A stretch of 15,409 bases of DNA from Crocinitomicaceae bacterium (GCA_023264075.1 JALQTG010000120.1:1-15409); one strand, 5' to 3'. Counted from the first letter of the stretch, positions 1 to 8,118 are shown. Translations and numbers: made by a program. The notes: generated by a model not told the origin, from the letters alone.

Positions 1-3000
1 AATTCATATTCGCCTTCAACTTCAAAGACCGCTGGAAAGATAATTTTAAACTTAAGGTTATCGCCATTGGCGGGTTCCCAGTACATGAGTTGTTGGCCAT
101 TTTCACTGATGAAAGGAATTCTCCGTTGCACACCATCTGGATGTCGGAGATAGATTCCAAACAAACTGGTATCCGCATCTTGACTCATAATTAGAAAGGG
201 GTTATCATCCTTCAATGTGATAACAATCTCCGAATTAGGGTTAACAATGTCTCCATTGAGTATGTGCATACCATCGAACGTAACATCTAAGAGAGGATTT
301 AAATCATCTGGCTCTACCGCAAACGGACGTTGCAGTAGATTGTTGAAGTGTGCTAGTTCAGGTTGGTCCTTGAGTGGAAATACAGTATATGGGTTGACTT
401 CCATCCAAAACGAATTTAGTCCAGCAAGACCAATAGTACTAAATGTGATTGTGTCGCGCAGGACTTCACCTGCTTTCAGAGAGTCTTGCCGTTCATAGGG
501 GATAGGGTGTATCGTTTGATTTTCGTCTACCACCCAATAACGAACGAGTAAAGAATCCATATCCAAATAACTAATGTTCTTAACATCCACTGCAAAGGTG
601 ATTTCGTCACCTTCATTAATTATGGTCGCGTTCGAAGATATCCAAGAATATTGTGAGCTTCCATCAATTGCTGCTTCCGGAAGAGTAGCATAAAGGACGT
701 GCCATCGATCCACTTGCGCAGGTGTTAACCCGGAGGTGTCCTGGTAAAGGGCCCTCAACTGTAGATAGGGATATTGATGCGCAGGAATAAGGTTGTTCAG
801 GTTAATTATGGAATCATTTCCTGTGAATAAGGTATCAATTTCTAACTGAACTGTTTTGCTTGCATCAAGCGCTCTGATTATCAAACGAGTTTCATCAAAA
901 TTAGGGTTTTCCAAACTATCTTGCTTCCAAAACAACGTCTCCCATTCTGCAGCTGGGCCTATGATTGTTGAAGTTTCCAAGCCAATATTATTTAATCCTA
1001 AGATTGGAATAGATGCAGTAATAAACTCTCCAGACGTGGTAGCGTGAACTTCTGTGGTATAATCAAAATTGCCTTTTTGTGTAAAAAAGATGAAAGCTCT
1101 ATCATTCGATGAAGGAGTCATACCTGTTGCCCCGAGATTATTCATGGTTGTAAAGAAGGAAGGCAAATAGTTTTGCCAATTCCCATATTGAGCTCTTGCC
1201 GCTGTATACATTAAGATGTAGTGTCCTTCAGGAATTTCATTTTCAATCATGTTTTGTAGTGCTAACATTTGTGAGGTGCTATTCTGCCGAAAAATAAAAT
1301 AATATTCCACTCTGTTGCGGCATGCGGGACCATTGTTCACATTGCCAAATTGATGGTTAGGATTTTGTCCATTGTTGAAAGTCCCCCAGGGCTCCATTGT
1401 TAATGGGTCAATTACAGCAACATGTATGGAAGGAGTTGTAAAGCACCATCCATATTCCATTTCCTGAGCATCTAGAGTCCATAAAGTTTGATTTATGGTG
1501 CTTTGATTGGAAGCATTGTCATATACATCACAGCCTACAATTTTTTCAATCTCTAAAAATTCTCGTTTTCTATTGTTCCTGTTGTATTCTATACCAGTAA
1601 AACCTCCATTTTTGAATTGAAAAAAATGATCTTGTCCCCATCCTTCTTTTCCCGGAATATATTGAAAAGAATGCTCTGTCCATTGGGGGTCCGTACTATC
1701 TACTGCGACCCTCCAAAAATAGGAAACACTATCTTCAAGTGTTAAAGAACTAATGCCATTAGTGGCTGTTGAGATCCATTCGTTCGGCAAGACTTCTTTC
1801 ACACCACCGAAGCCACTTACTAAGGCATATTTTCTGAAAGGACTGTTGAATAAGTCTGTGGTATCTATTTCAAAGCGATAGGTATTGAAGTCCGCTATTG
1901 GATTAATGGTTGAAGCCTTCAAAACTATGCTGTCATTTGGAACAACGGCATAATCGTAGGGAAGTACAGGCATAATTCCATCAACGTTAATAAAGAGTGA
2001 AGTGTTGATTTCATTGTTGCCAAATTCATCATAGTTTTCGTCAATAAACGAGGGCAAATCAACAGTTACGTTAAAGAGGTTTTGACCTACACCGATTGAA
2101 GGTTGCATAGGCATCATTATGCGAATGGTATCGCGATAATGCAATTCAGAAATGAATTGTGTATAAACTGAGTCAATTTGGGAATTAGGGAAGTTTCTCC
2201 GAACTACGAGCTCAAAGGGAGTAGTAATACTTTGTCCTAAATTTGTGAGAACAATATTTATTTCGATACTATCAGTAGATAGGGAAAACTGAGATGGCTG
2301 GAAAAATACATCTTGAATTGTTAAGTCAATTTCAGGTAAATTATGCCAATTCACTTTTAACAAAGGATCGCCATGTAAAGTCATTTGGGCACAAGTTGTT
2401 TCCATTAAGAAAGAATTATTTACTAATTGAATATTTTCAATTGCTTTACTTACATGGCTTCCAAAAGAATTCCCATAATTGAATTCACTAATTTGCTCAT
2501 ACAGATTAGATGTGTAGGTGTTTAAATAACTTGCAAAGCCAAGTTTTGTGGACGAAATAAAACTAATTGCCCCTAAATTATTAAGCAATACAAATTTTTC
2601 TGAAATTGAATTATAGTTAGGCATAAATATATCTCCAGTGTAGCAAGAATTACCTATTACCATTGGATATTTTCCGGTGTTATTCCAATTCTGAGGGTCA
2701 TCAACATTTTGATCAAAACCTCCACCTGCAGTTCCATGTCCAAAAAAAGTCATAAGAGAAACTCCATTTTCAATTCGTTCGCTCACGTCTGTACTTAATA
2801 CAGGATTAAAGGGATTAGAATTATCTTTAAAATATGATGAGACATTTCCTCCAAAATTTTGGTTTTCAATGGTGTTCTTCATTGAATTTAAATAAGATTT
2901 AAACAAGTTTTGTTCATTGCTAGTGGTTCCTCCGCCAAAATGTAAGATTTGTTTTTGCCATTCCTTATTGCTTTTATCGTATACATCATTTTGATCTTGC

Positions 3001-4706
3001 TTGTTTTCGTAAGATTGAACCTTATCCAGATAAGCAATAACATCTGCATCATTTTTTGCGGAAATTCTTCCTATCGGTATAAATGGTTTCCAGGATATCC
3101 CATCAAATTTACTCGTAAAACAAATATCACTTGATGGATACCCAAAGCTAGGAATCAAACTCATGTTGTAGGAGAAAGTATTTTTACGGGAGCCTTGTCC
3201 AAGTAAAGAGTTAATTTCATTGGCTTCACGGACACCCTTTCCAAGAAGAAGCAATCCAATTGGTTTAGCTGTACTCAAATCATAACTCATTTTTGCCATT
3301 CTTCGAAGTCCAAGTGCGTGTTTTGGTATACCCCCGCCAAATTGAAGATATAATTCATCAACATTAACTAAAATTGCATTATGCCCCCCTCCTCCGGGAC
3401 TAGATCGATAAGATTTGTATTGAGTGGCACTTGAAAAGAGAGTTGGTGGATAGAAAATGAGATAGGACTCTTCAAAGTTAAACGAATTAAAGGGAGTGAA
3501 ATAACCATTACCATTAACAGGAGAAAGTTGCGTGATTTCTTTAATTTCAGTTTCTGAGGCAATTATTACACGTTGTTTTACACCGTTACCAGAATTTGGT
3601 ATCAGCACTTGCCATGTGCTACCATTTTCAACCATTGGTATAGATCGAGCTATTAGTCCTCCAAAAACGAAGCACCTAGGATTTGTTAGGTTAGCATTTG
3701 ATAAATCATAACGGTTTTTTGCTTGACTGGCATGATCCTCAACGGTAAAATCTGCGTACGTTTGATTGTTCAGATTTGTGGCTCTAGGGTATGTGAGTGA
3801 CACGTAATTTAAAGATTGATAATCTGTAGTAGCTCCTTGATCTCCAATAATTTTAAAAAAAGCATTCGTACTTCCGGCACTTAAATTAGTTACTGCGATT
3901 TCTTCATTAACGATGGTTTGTCTATATCCAATAAATATTTCGTCGTAGACAAGAACATTTCCACTTCCAATTTCCCATCGGAGGTGGTGATTACCAACAC
4001 CGGTATAGTTTGCATCACTATTCGAAAGACTTTTGGCATGAAATTTTACTGCAGGCGCATCTGTTCCATTGTAGGGGGAAGGCGTTGAGATGGGCACCGT
4101 AAGTGTTGAACCTGCTGCTCCATTAATATTTCCTCCTCCCCACCCTTCTCCTGGTTCGAAGTAGGAACTGTACGAATTCACGCTATTGAATCCACCATAA
4201 TAGTTGGAATTGTAATTTCGTTCACTTTTCTGATAAAAAAAAGTTTTTGGTGTATAGTTTGCAAAGTTTACATCCGTTTCTTGATTGAACCTTTTGTTCG
4301 GTCCTGCTCCCCATGAAAGAAAGTAAAAGACGGTATCGTTGTACAGACTATATAGTGGATTTCCTATAGTATTAGGATCATCGTATAATAAGGAGTCAAG
4401 CCATCCGTCATTTCGTTCAGCAAAAAATTCGATATAGTCACCAACGTCGAAGCTGTTGTCCCCGCCATCCACAACACGCAGGGGTAATTCTCGCTCTCTA
4501 CCAAACACTTGAAAATCACTTGGGTTGATAGTGGCCACAGGTATTCCGGCAGCGTTCATGGATGCAAATGAAATTTGATGCACACCAGAAGCCGTTACAG
4601 GGAATTTATAATATTGTTGATTGTAGTCTATCCATTCATTTCCATAGGTTTGTCCACTGCTTTGCAAAGCACCAAGTAAAGCCAATATAAAAGCAATATG
4701 TTTCAT
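1..4706 (-). CDS. porU2: PorU2-like gingipain-family (C25) surface protein, 3' end cut off by the window
   Basis: The frame is open from the ATG at 4706 to the left edge: 1568 codons and no stop, so the C-terminus is missing. Residues 1-18 form a signal peptide ending near SSGQT. The C25 peptidase core spans about 435-785. It holds the putative catalytic His657 in MTFFGHGTAGGG and Cys688 in GNSCYTGDIF, a 31-residue spacing close to that of gingipains, and it ends in HGDPLLKV. Approximate later segments are: a CARDB/Ig-like region 788-895, an FN3-like region 935-1010, an ILEI/FAM3-like domain 1090-1213, a beta-rich region 1225-1355, an Ig-like region 1360-1460, and a segment from 1465 beginning DDLNPLLDVTFDG. 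GNSCYTGD differs from the TCEF-type motif of canonical PorU, which favours PorU2. Family knowledge: PorU is the T9SS sortase. Sortase activity of PorU2 is only presumed. It lies 5 bases after porV2, so co-transcription is likely. Confidence 0.85.
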   Translation of the reverse strand, partial: MKHIAFILALLGALQSSGQTYGNEWIDYNQQYYKFPVTASGVHQISFASMNAAGIPVATINPSDFQVFGRERELPLRVVDGGDNSFDVGDYIEFFAERNDGWLDSLLYDDPNTIGNPLYSLYNDTVFYFLSWGAGPNKRFNQETDVNFANYTPKTFFYQKSERNYNSNYYGGFNSVNSYSSYFEPGEGWGGGNINGAAGSTLTVPISTPSPYNGTDAPAVKFHAKSLSNSDANYTGVGNHHLRWEIGSGNVLVYDEIFIGYRQTIVNEEIAVTNLSAGSTNAFFKIIGDQGATTDYQSLNYVSLTYPRATNLNNQTYADFTVEDHASQAKNRYDLSNANLTNPRCFVFGGLIARSIPMVENGSTWQVLIPNSGNGVKQRVIIASETEIKEITQLSPVNGNGYFTPFNSFNFEESYLIFYPPTLFSSATQYKSYRSSPGGGGHNAILVNVDELYLQFGGGIPKHALGLRRMAKMSYDLSTAKPIGLLLLGKGVREANEINSLLGQGSRKNTFSYNMSLIPSFGYPSSDICFTSKFDGISWKPFIPIGRISAKNDADVIAYLDKVQSYENKQDQNDVYDKSNKEWQKQILHFGGGTTSNEQNLFKSYLNSMKNTIENQNFGGNVSSYFKDNSNPFNPVLSTDVSERIENGVSLMTFFGHGTAGGGFDQNVDDPQNWNNTGKYPMVIGNSCYTGDIFMPNYNSISEKFVLLNNLGAISFISSTKLGFASYLNTYTSNLYEQISEFNYGNSFGSHVSKAIENIQLVNNSFLMETTCAQMTLHGDPLLKVNWHNLPEIDLTIQDVFFQPSQFSLSTDSIEINIVLTNLGQSITTPFELVVRRNFPNSQIDSVYTQFISELHYRDTIRIMMPMQPSIGVGQNLFNVTVDLPSFIDENYDEFGNNEINTSLFINVDGIMPVLPYDYAVVPNDSIVLKASTINPIADFNTYRFEIDTTDLFNSPFRKYALVSGFGGVKEVLPNEWISTATNGISSLTLEDSVSYFWRVAVDSTDPQWTEHSFQYIPGKEGWGQDHFFQFKNGGFTGIEYNRNNRKREFLEIEKIVGCDVYDNASNQSTINQTLWTLDAQEMEYGWCFTTPSIHVAVIDPLTMEPWGTFNNGQNPNHQFGNVNNGPACRNRVEYYFIFRQNSTSQMLALQNMIENEIPEGHYILMYTAARAQYGNWQNYLPSFFTTMNNLGATGMTPSSNDRAFIFFTQKGNFDYTTEVHATTSGEFITASIPILGLNNIGLETSTIIGPAAEWETLFWKQDSLENPNFDETRLIIRALDASKTVQLEIDTLFTGNDSIINLNNLIPAHQYPYLQLRALYQDTSGLTPAQVDRWHVLYATLPEAAIDGSSQYSWISSNATIINEGDEITFAVDVKNISYLDMDSLLVRYWVVDENQTIHPIPYERQDSLKAGEVLRDTITFSTIGLAGLNSFWMEVNPYTVFPLKDQPELAHFNNLLQRPFAVEPDDLNPLLDVTFDGMHILNGDIVNPNSEIVITLKDDNPFLIMSQDADTSLFGIYLRHPDGVQRRIPFISENGQQLMYWEPANGDNLKFKIIFPAVFEVEGEYE

Positions 4707-4711
4707 CTTAT

Positions 4712-5815
4712 TTATTCTTTCTTAAATGCTTCTTCAAACCCAAATTTCAGAGAGATTACATGAGAGAATAGCGCTTCTGATTGATTTCCAATGTTTGTAA
4801 ATGCGTAATCCAAAGTAACACCTTTGAGTGTAACCCCAAGGCCAATATTCGGCTGAAAAACCAAATCCCGTGTATCATCGAAGTTTTTCAAATATTGTAA
4901 ATTATTAATCCCGGTGCGTAAAGCGACAATGTTTTTATAACCAATTTCAACCCCCATCATTGGGTCGATACTTACTACACCAGATTTTATGAGTGTATTT
5001 CGTCTTCCATCTGTCGTGATGGAAGTATTAATTTCGGGTGACACTTTTATGCCCTTTTCTCCAATATTGAAGTTACGCCTCGCCGCAAGAATCAAGCGAG
5101 GAAGGGTAAGTTCCAAACCGTTTTCAGGAATTTCATTGCCTGTCTCTAGAAAAACTTCTTGCATCGGAGCATCGAGGTTAAATATCCAAGCGTTAAAAGT
5201 GGAAGTAACGTCTCTGGCCATTGCGGCAAATATCCACTTATTCTTATGTTGGTACATAAATCCTGCATCAATTCCAAATCCCCAACTCCGTGCAAAGTCT
5301 CCAGCTCTTCTATGTACAATCTTAGCCGTTCCACCTAAACTCATTCCTTCTATTGGTAATTTGCGGGCATAGGAAAAAAGAAATGCGTAGTCAGCAGCGG
5401 TGAAAAGCGTAATCCGATCGTAATCAATTCGTCCTTCATTATCAATGAGCTGAGTCGTATTTGGAATATCGTCCACCCCAAAGCGTATAGCTGCAAAACC
5501 TACAGTACTTTGATCGTCTATGCTGTGCGCGATTCCCAAATAATCATATTTCGCAATCCCGGCAAAATACTCAGAATGCATAAGACCTATATCAAGGTCG
5601 TTCGTTACATGGGCAAGACCAGCAGGATTCCAATAAGCTGCCGTGACGTCATTTACACCAGCAACTAAAGAGTTCCCCATGCCTAAGGCACGTGCGCCTA
5701 CCCCAATTTGAAGGAATTCATTTGAATATTTTGGTGCATTCGTCCCCTCTTCTTGTCCAAGGATGAGCCAAGGCAAAAGAAAAATACATCCCAGTAAAAC
5801 AACTTGCTTCTTCAT
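4712..5815 (-). CDS. porV2: PorV/PorQ-family outer-membrane protein, PorV2 type
   Basis: This 367-residue protein starts with a signal peptide (residues 1-20, cleavage near ILG/QEEG). It then shows the PorV-family opening YSNEFLQIGVGARALGMG followed by AAYWNPAGLA, and ends in alternating hydrophobic strands finishing FGFEEAFKKE, as expected of a FadL/OmpP1-like outer-membrane beta-barrel. In the T9SS, PorV carries cargo from the translocon to the sortase PorU on the cell surface. Here the barrel gene lies directly upstream of a PorU2-like C25 gene with only 5 bases between them, so I infer a dedicated partner pair. The upstream -7 box at 5832-5839 would give a leader of roughly ten bases, without a Shine-Dalgarno site. 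The label PorV2 rather than PorV rests mostly on the neighbour. Family membership is secure, but the exact role is inferred. Confidence 0.85.
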   Translation of the reverse strand: MKKQVVLLGCIFLLPWLILGQEEGTNAPKYSNEFLQIGVGARALGMGNSLVAGVNDVTAAYWNPAGLAHVTNDLDIGLMHSEYFAGIAKYDYLGIAHSIDDQSTVGFAAIRFGVDDIPNTTQLIDNEGRIDYDRITLFTAADYAFLFSYARKLPIEGMSLGGTAKIVHRRAGDFARSWGFGIDAGFMYQHKNKWIFAAMARDVTSTFNAWIFNLDAPMQEVFLETGNEIPENGLELTLPRLILAARRNFNIGEKGIKVSPEINTSITTDGRRNTLIKSGVVSIDPMMGVEIGYKNIVALRTGINNLQYLKNFDDTRDLVFQPNIGLGVTLKGVTLDYAFTNIGNQSEALFSHVISLKFGFEEAFKKE

Positions 5816-5831
5816 AGGTTACGCTAAGGTA

Positions 5832-5839
5832 CAAAATTA
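5832..5839 (-). promoter_or_regulatory. Bacteroidota -7 promoter box upstream of porV2
   Basis: Read on the minus strand, TAATTTTG matches the Bacteroidota -7 consensus TAnnTTTG exactly and is followed by TACCTTAGC. It ends 16 bases before the porV2 ATG, so transcription would begin a few bases ahead of the gene. No TTG at the usual -33 spacing was found. It lies in the 222-base gap between porV2 and the divergent pssA. I see no gene in the rest of that gap. Confidence 0.6.
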
Positions 5840-6025
5840 CATAAAAACTGTGATTTTTTTTCAGTTTGCCTAATTTTTTATTTAACCGTTTCGAACCGCA
5901 CAAACGTTGACTTGGGAATACAAATTTCTTTTTAATATATTTCTAACAATAAAATTTATGGAGGTAAGAAAGCACGGGATAATTGCACATTGGTTTTATT
6001 CTTTTTCGAGATTGGAAAAAAACAT

Positions 6026-6033
6026 TTATTTTG
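6026..6033 (+). promoter_or_regulatory. Probable -7 promoter box immediately upstream of pssA
   Basis: TTATTTTG differs from TAnnTTTG at one position and ends 4 bases before the ATG at 6038. If it is used, the transcript would be leaderless or nearly so. That supports the ATG at 6038 over the in-frame TTG at 5990, which would lie upstream of the transcription start. No clear -33 TTG was seen. Confidence 0.45.
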
Positions 6034-6037
6034 CACT

Positions 6038-6895
6038 ATGTTTTCAATTCCAAATATTCTTACCGCCTCGAACCTGTTAGCAGGTCTTTTTAGCATCGTT
6101 TTTTCATTGTCTGGACGGCTAGATTGGGCTGTGCTAGCTATTTTGATAGGAACAGTGTGTGACTTTTTTGACGGATTTGCTGCGCGAATGCTCAAACAAC
6201 AAGGAGAATTAGGCAAGCAATTGGATTCGCTAGCTGATATGGTGACCTTTGGAGTGGCACCTTCCATGTTGGTTTTTGTAGTATTGATAGTTTCGAGTGC
6301 TTGGGACTTGATTCAAGCGCAAGGTGGAGGGTTGAATAACTTATGGTTAGACGGTACTATGGGCTACAGTGTGAGTCTTTGGGTGGGAGTTTACTTAAAT
6401 GACCTTGTTGGGAATGAGCACCCAGATTACCCCATGATGTTTTCCGGGTGGAACTTAATTTATCCGCTTTTTGCTTTCTTTATTGCTTTTATGAGTCTAT
6501 TTCGATTGGCTAAATTTAATTTAGATGAACGCCAGACGACAGGCTTTATTGGTTTGCCTACACCGGCTAATACCTTGTTTTTTGCTGCTTTTGCCCTTAT
6601 GTTATGGGACGGCTTCGGAGCGGGAGATTGGAGAACTGCACTCAGTATGACGTTAATAAAGGATCAAGTGTTGCTGTTTTTTGTGGTGTTATTCTCCTTA
6701 CTTCTCGTTGCTGAATTACCTCTTTTTTCGTTGAAATTCACGTCGTTTAGCTGGAAAGAAAATCAATTGCGATTTGTATTTCTGGGTATGTCAGCTATTT
6801 TAATGTTTATGTTGTTCGTTTGGGCGCTTCCTTTGATTATCCTGCTGTACATTGGCATGTCTGTCGGGAAGTATTCGATGCGCTCATCGAGCTAA
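6038..6895 (+). CDS. pssA: CDP-diacylglycerol--serine O-phosphatidyltransferase (phosphatidylserine synthase)
   Basis: This 285-residue integral membrane enzyme joins CDP-diacylglycerol and serine to give phosphatidylserine and CMP, the step leading to phosphatidylethanolamine. The full CDP-alcohol phosphatidyltransferase signature is present: Asp42, Asp45-Gly46, Ala49-Arg50, Gly59, Asp63 and Asp67, within CDFFDGFAAR and GKQLDSLAD. Later come RLAKFNLDERQTTGFIGLP and TPAN, typical of the PssA subgroup, and several hydrophobic helices up to the C-terminus. The ATG at 6038 is chosen because the product then begins MFSIPNILTASNLLAG, the normal start of the family; the TTG at 5990 would add 16 unconserved residues. 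About 60 residues (roughly 85-145) between the signature region and RLAKFNLD, rich in Gly/Trp/Asn, make it longer than the usual compact form. Its TAA overlaps the stop codon of the convergent lipoprotein gene. Phosphatidylserine decarboxylase is not in the window. Confidence 0.92.
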   Translation: MFSIPNILTASNLLAGLFSIVFSLSGRLDWAVLAILIGTVCDFFDGFAARMLKQQGELGKQLDSLADMVTFGVAPSMLVFVVLIVSSAWDLIQAQGGGLNNLWLDGTMGYSVSLWVGVYLNDLVGNEHPDYPMMFSGWNLIYPLFAFFIAFMSLFRLAKFNLDERQTTGFIGLPTPANTLFFAAFALMLWDGFGAGDWRTALSMTLIKDQVLLFFVVLFSLLLVAELPLFSLKFTSFSWKENQLRFVFLGMSAILMFMLFVWALPLIILLYIGMSVGKYSMRSSS

Positions 6896-7323
6896 TTGTT
6901 AGCGGATTCCATTTTTATTTCAATAACCCACTCAAGCACAGGGTGTGGGTACTGAGAAACGGTGTAACTTTTACCGTCTTTAGTTGACATTCCCCAAATG
7001 TAATAGTCCTCATAACGGGAGGTAGAAATTGCTTTTTGACTAAAATGTGAGAAGAATGGTCCAATAGATTCCTTATTTTCGCTAACAATTAAAATACTGT
7101 TCTGCTCAAACTCATTCCCTCTATTGTAAACCGCATAAGTGCTGTCCTGTGAGGTGAATAACGGAGCTAATGAATCAATTTTTTCAAACAGGTTCGAAGG
7201 CCATTCTTCAAATAGGGCTAATAATTCTTCTGTTGGATTGAGAGTAGTATTTGTCTGAGTTGGCGTTTGGTTATTTGAGCAATTGACTAACATTAAACTA
7301 AGAGAAAACAATATCACCTTCAT
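6892..7323 (-). CDS. Small lipoprotein of unknown function
   Basis: I do not recognise the family. From the ATG at 7323 the product has 143 residues and starts MKVILFSLSLMLVNCSNNQ, a short hydrophobic signal ending in a lipobox (LVNC), so lipid attachment and an envelope location are expected. A Thr/Asn/Gln/Pro-rich linker follows, then a mixed alpha/beta region containing YYIWGMSTKDGKSYTVSQ and ending PVLEWVIEIKMESANN. An ATG at 7335 and a GTG at 7341 are in frame, but they put extra residues (MHLW) before the signal. The start lies inside the end of the exonuclease gene (26-base overlap), which suggests translational coupling. The two products have no obvious functional link. The stop overlaps that of pssA on the other strand. 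Confidence 0.75.
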   Translation of the reverse strand: MKVILFSLSLMLVNCSNNQTPTQTNTTLNPTEELLALFEEWPSNLFEKIDSLAPLFTSQDSTYAVYNRGNEFEQNSILIVSENKESIGPFFSHFSQKAISTSRYEDYYIWGMSTKDGKSYTVSQYPHPVLEWVIEIKMESANN

Positions 7324-8017
7324 CCACAAGTGCATCACCACGCATTTTTAAAAATAATTGGATCAAAGCTACTACATCTTTTTCACAATAGACCTTGATT
7401 CGATCCAAATCGTTTTCTTCATAATACACGCGGGCTACATCTGCACCTGTGATATCGTCTTTAGGAGTTGGGATATTGAAAATATGGCATAGCAAAGCGA
7501 GGGATGTAAAGTGTTTGTAATCACCAAATTTCCAGAGCTCTAACGTATCTAAATGATTTACTTCCCATGGTTTTTTACCTGCGATGTCCAAAGGAGGAGG
7601 AAGTGGAATCCCCAAAACTAGCATTCGTCGTGCGATATATGGAAAATCAAATTCTTTTGCATTGTGCCCACACAATAAATGATACGGAGAGCTGTAATGC
7701 TCTGAAAGCAACCCGCTAAATTGCCGAAGCAGCGTTTCTTCATCTTCGTGATAGAATGATTTCATGCGAATGGATCTACCTGTTCTTGTCTCGCGAACAA
7801 ATCCGCAGGAGATGCACACGATTTTCCCAAATTCAGCGTAGATGCCAGCTCGTTCGTTATATAGGTCACCAACGGACGTATCTTCTTTCTGAAGAAATCG
7901 AGTTTTTAAGTTGAATAATTCAGCTGTTTTTTCGTCGACATCATCGAATTGATAAACTTGTGGCACAGTTTCGATATCTAGAAACAGTACTTTTTCTAAT
8001 GGAACTTTTTGAAGCAT
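7298..8017 (-). CDS. DEDDy-type 3'-5' exonuclease, PolB-exonuclease-like
   Basis: This 239-residue protein is a stand-alone RNase H-fold 3'-5' exonuclease. Exo I is LFLDIETVP with Asp14 and Glu16. Exo II is GHNAKEFDFPYI with Asp124. Exo III is VYCEKDVVAL with Tyr210 and Asp214; the Tyr makes it DEDDy. These four acidic residues bind the two catalytic metal ions in this superfamily. The spacing and the motif HLDTLELWKFGDYKHFTSLALL match the predicted PolB-like exonuclease group (DNA_pol_B_exo2) common in Bacteroidota. Polymerase or helicase domains are absent, so it probably trims or proofreads DNA ends in trans; the true substrate is not evident. It starts at the ATG at 8017, and the lipoprotein gene begins within its last codons. 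Confidence 0.85.
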   Translation of the reverse strand: MLQKVPLEKVLFLDIETVPQVYQFDDVDEKTAELFNLKTRFLQKEDTSVGDLYNERAGIYAEFGKIVCISCGFVRETRTGRSIRMKSFYHEDEETLLRQFSGLLSEHYSSPYHLLCGHNAKEFDFPYIARRMLVLGIPLPPPLDIAGKKPWEVNHLDTLELWKFGDYKHFTSLALLCHIFNIPTPKDDITGADVARVYYEENDLDRIKVYCEKDVVALIQLFLKMRGDALVDEGDIVFS

Positions 8018-8071
8018 TTTAGGTGTTTTTTCTTTCTAAGTTAATTTAAAAGATGAATTCGTTGATGGTTT

Positions 8072-8083
8072 TTTTTGCAAAAA
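8072..8083. promoter_or_regulatory. Perfect 12-base palindrome between divergent genes
   Basis: TTTTTGCAAAAA lies in the 101-base gap between the exonuclease gene (minus) and yraN (plus). Each strand reads a run of T followed by TTTG through it, resembling a degenerate -7 box in both directions, so it could be an operator or two overlapping weak promoters. It could also be chance in an AT-rich gap. No better promoter was seen here for either gene. Confidence 0.25.
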
Positions 8084-8118
8084 TTTTCTAATTTCAATAG
8101 AAATTAACCACCTCCAAC

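Noticed and set aside
217..3134. Several short plus-strand open frames (61-93 codons)
   Set aside because: All are antisense to the continuous porU2-like reading frame, with no family features.
1..4706. Canonical T9SS sortase PorU
   Set aside because: The Cys-motif context is GNSCYTGD rather than the TCEF type of PorU, the protein is larger, and the module order fits the PorU2 group. A genome-wide check would settle it.
4989..5372. 127-codon open frame on the plus strand
   Set aside because: It lies entirely antisense to porV2, which has strong family features. The frame shows no recognisable motif or start signal.
5990..6037. Alternative TTG start extending PssA by 16 residues
   Set aside because: The extension is unconserved, and the likely promoter box at 6026-6033 lies inside it. 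The ATG at 6038 gives the normal family N-terminus.
5718..6267. Minus-strand frames across the porV2/pssA gap and the start of pssA
   Set aside because: They overlap the real gene starts and the promoter region, have low-complexity translations and no homology I recognise.
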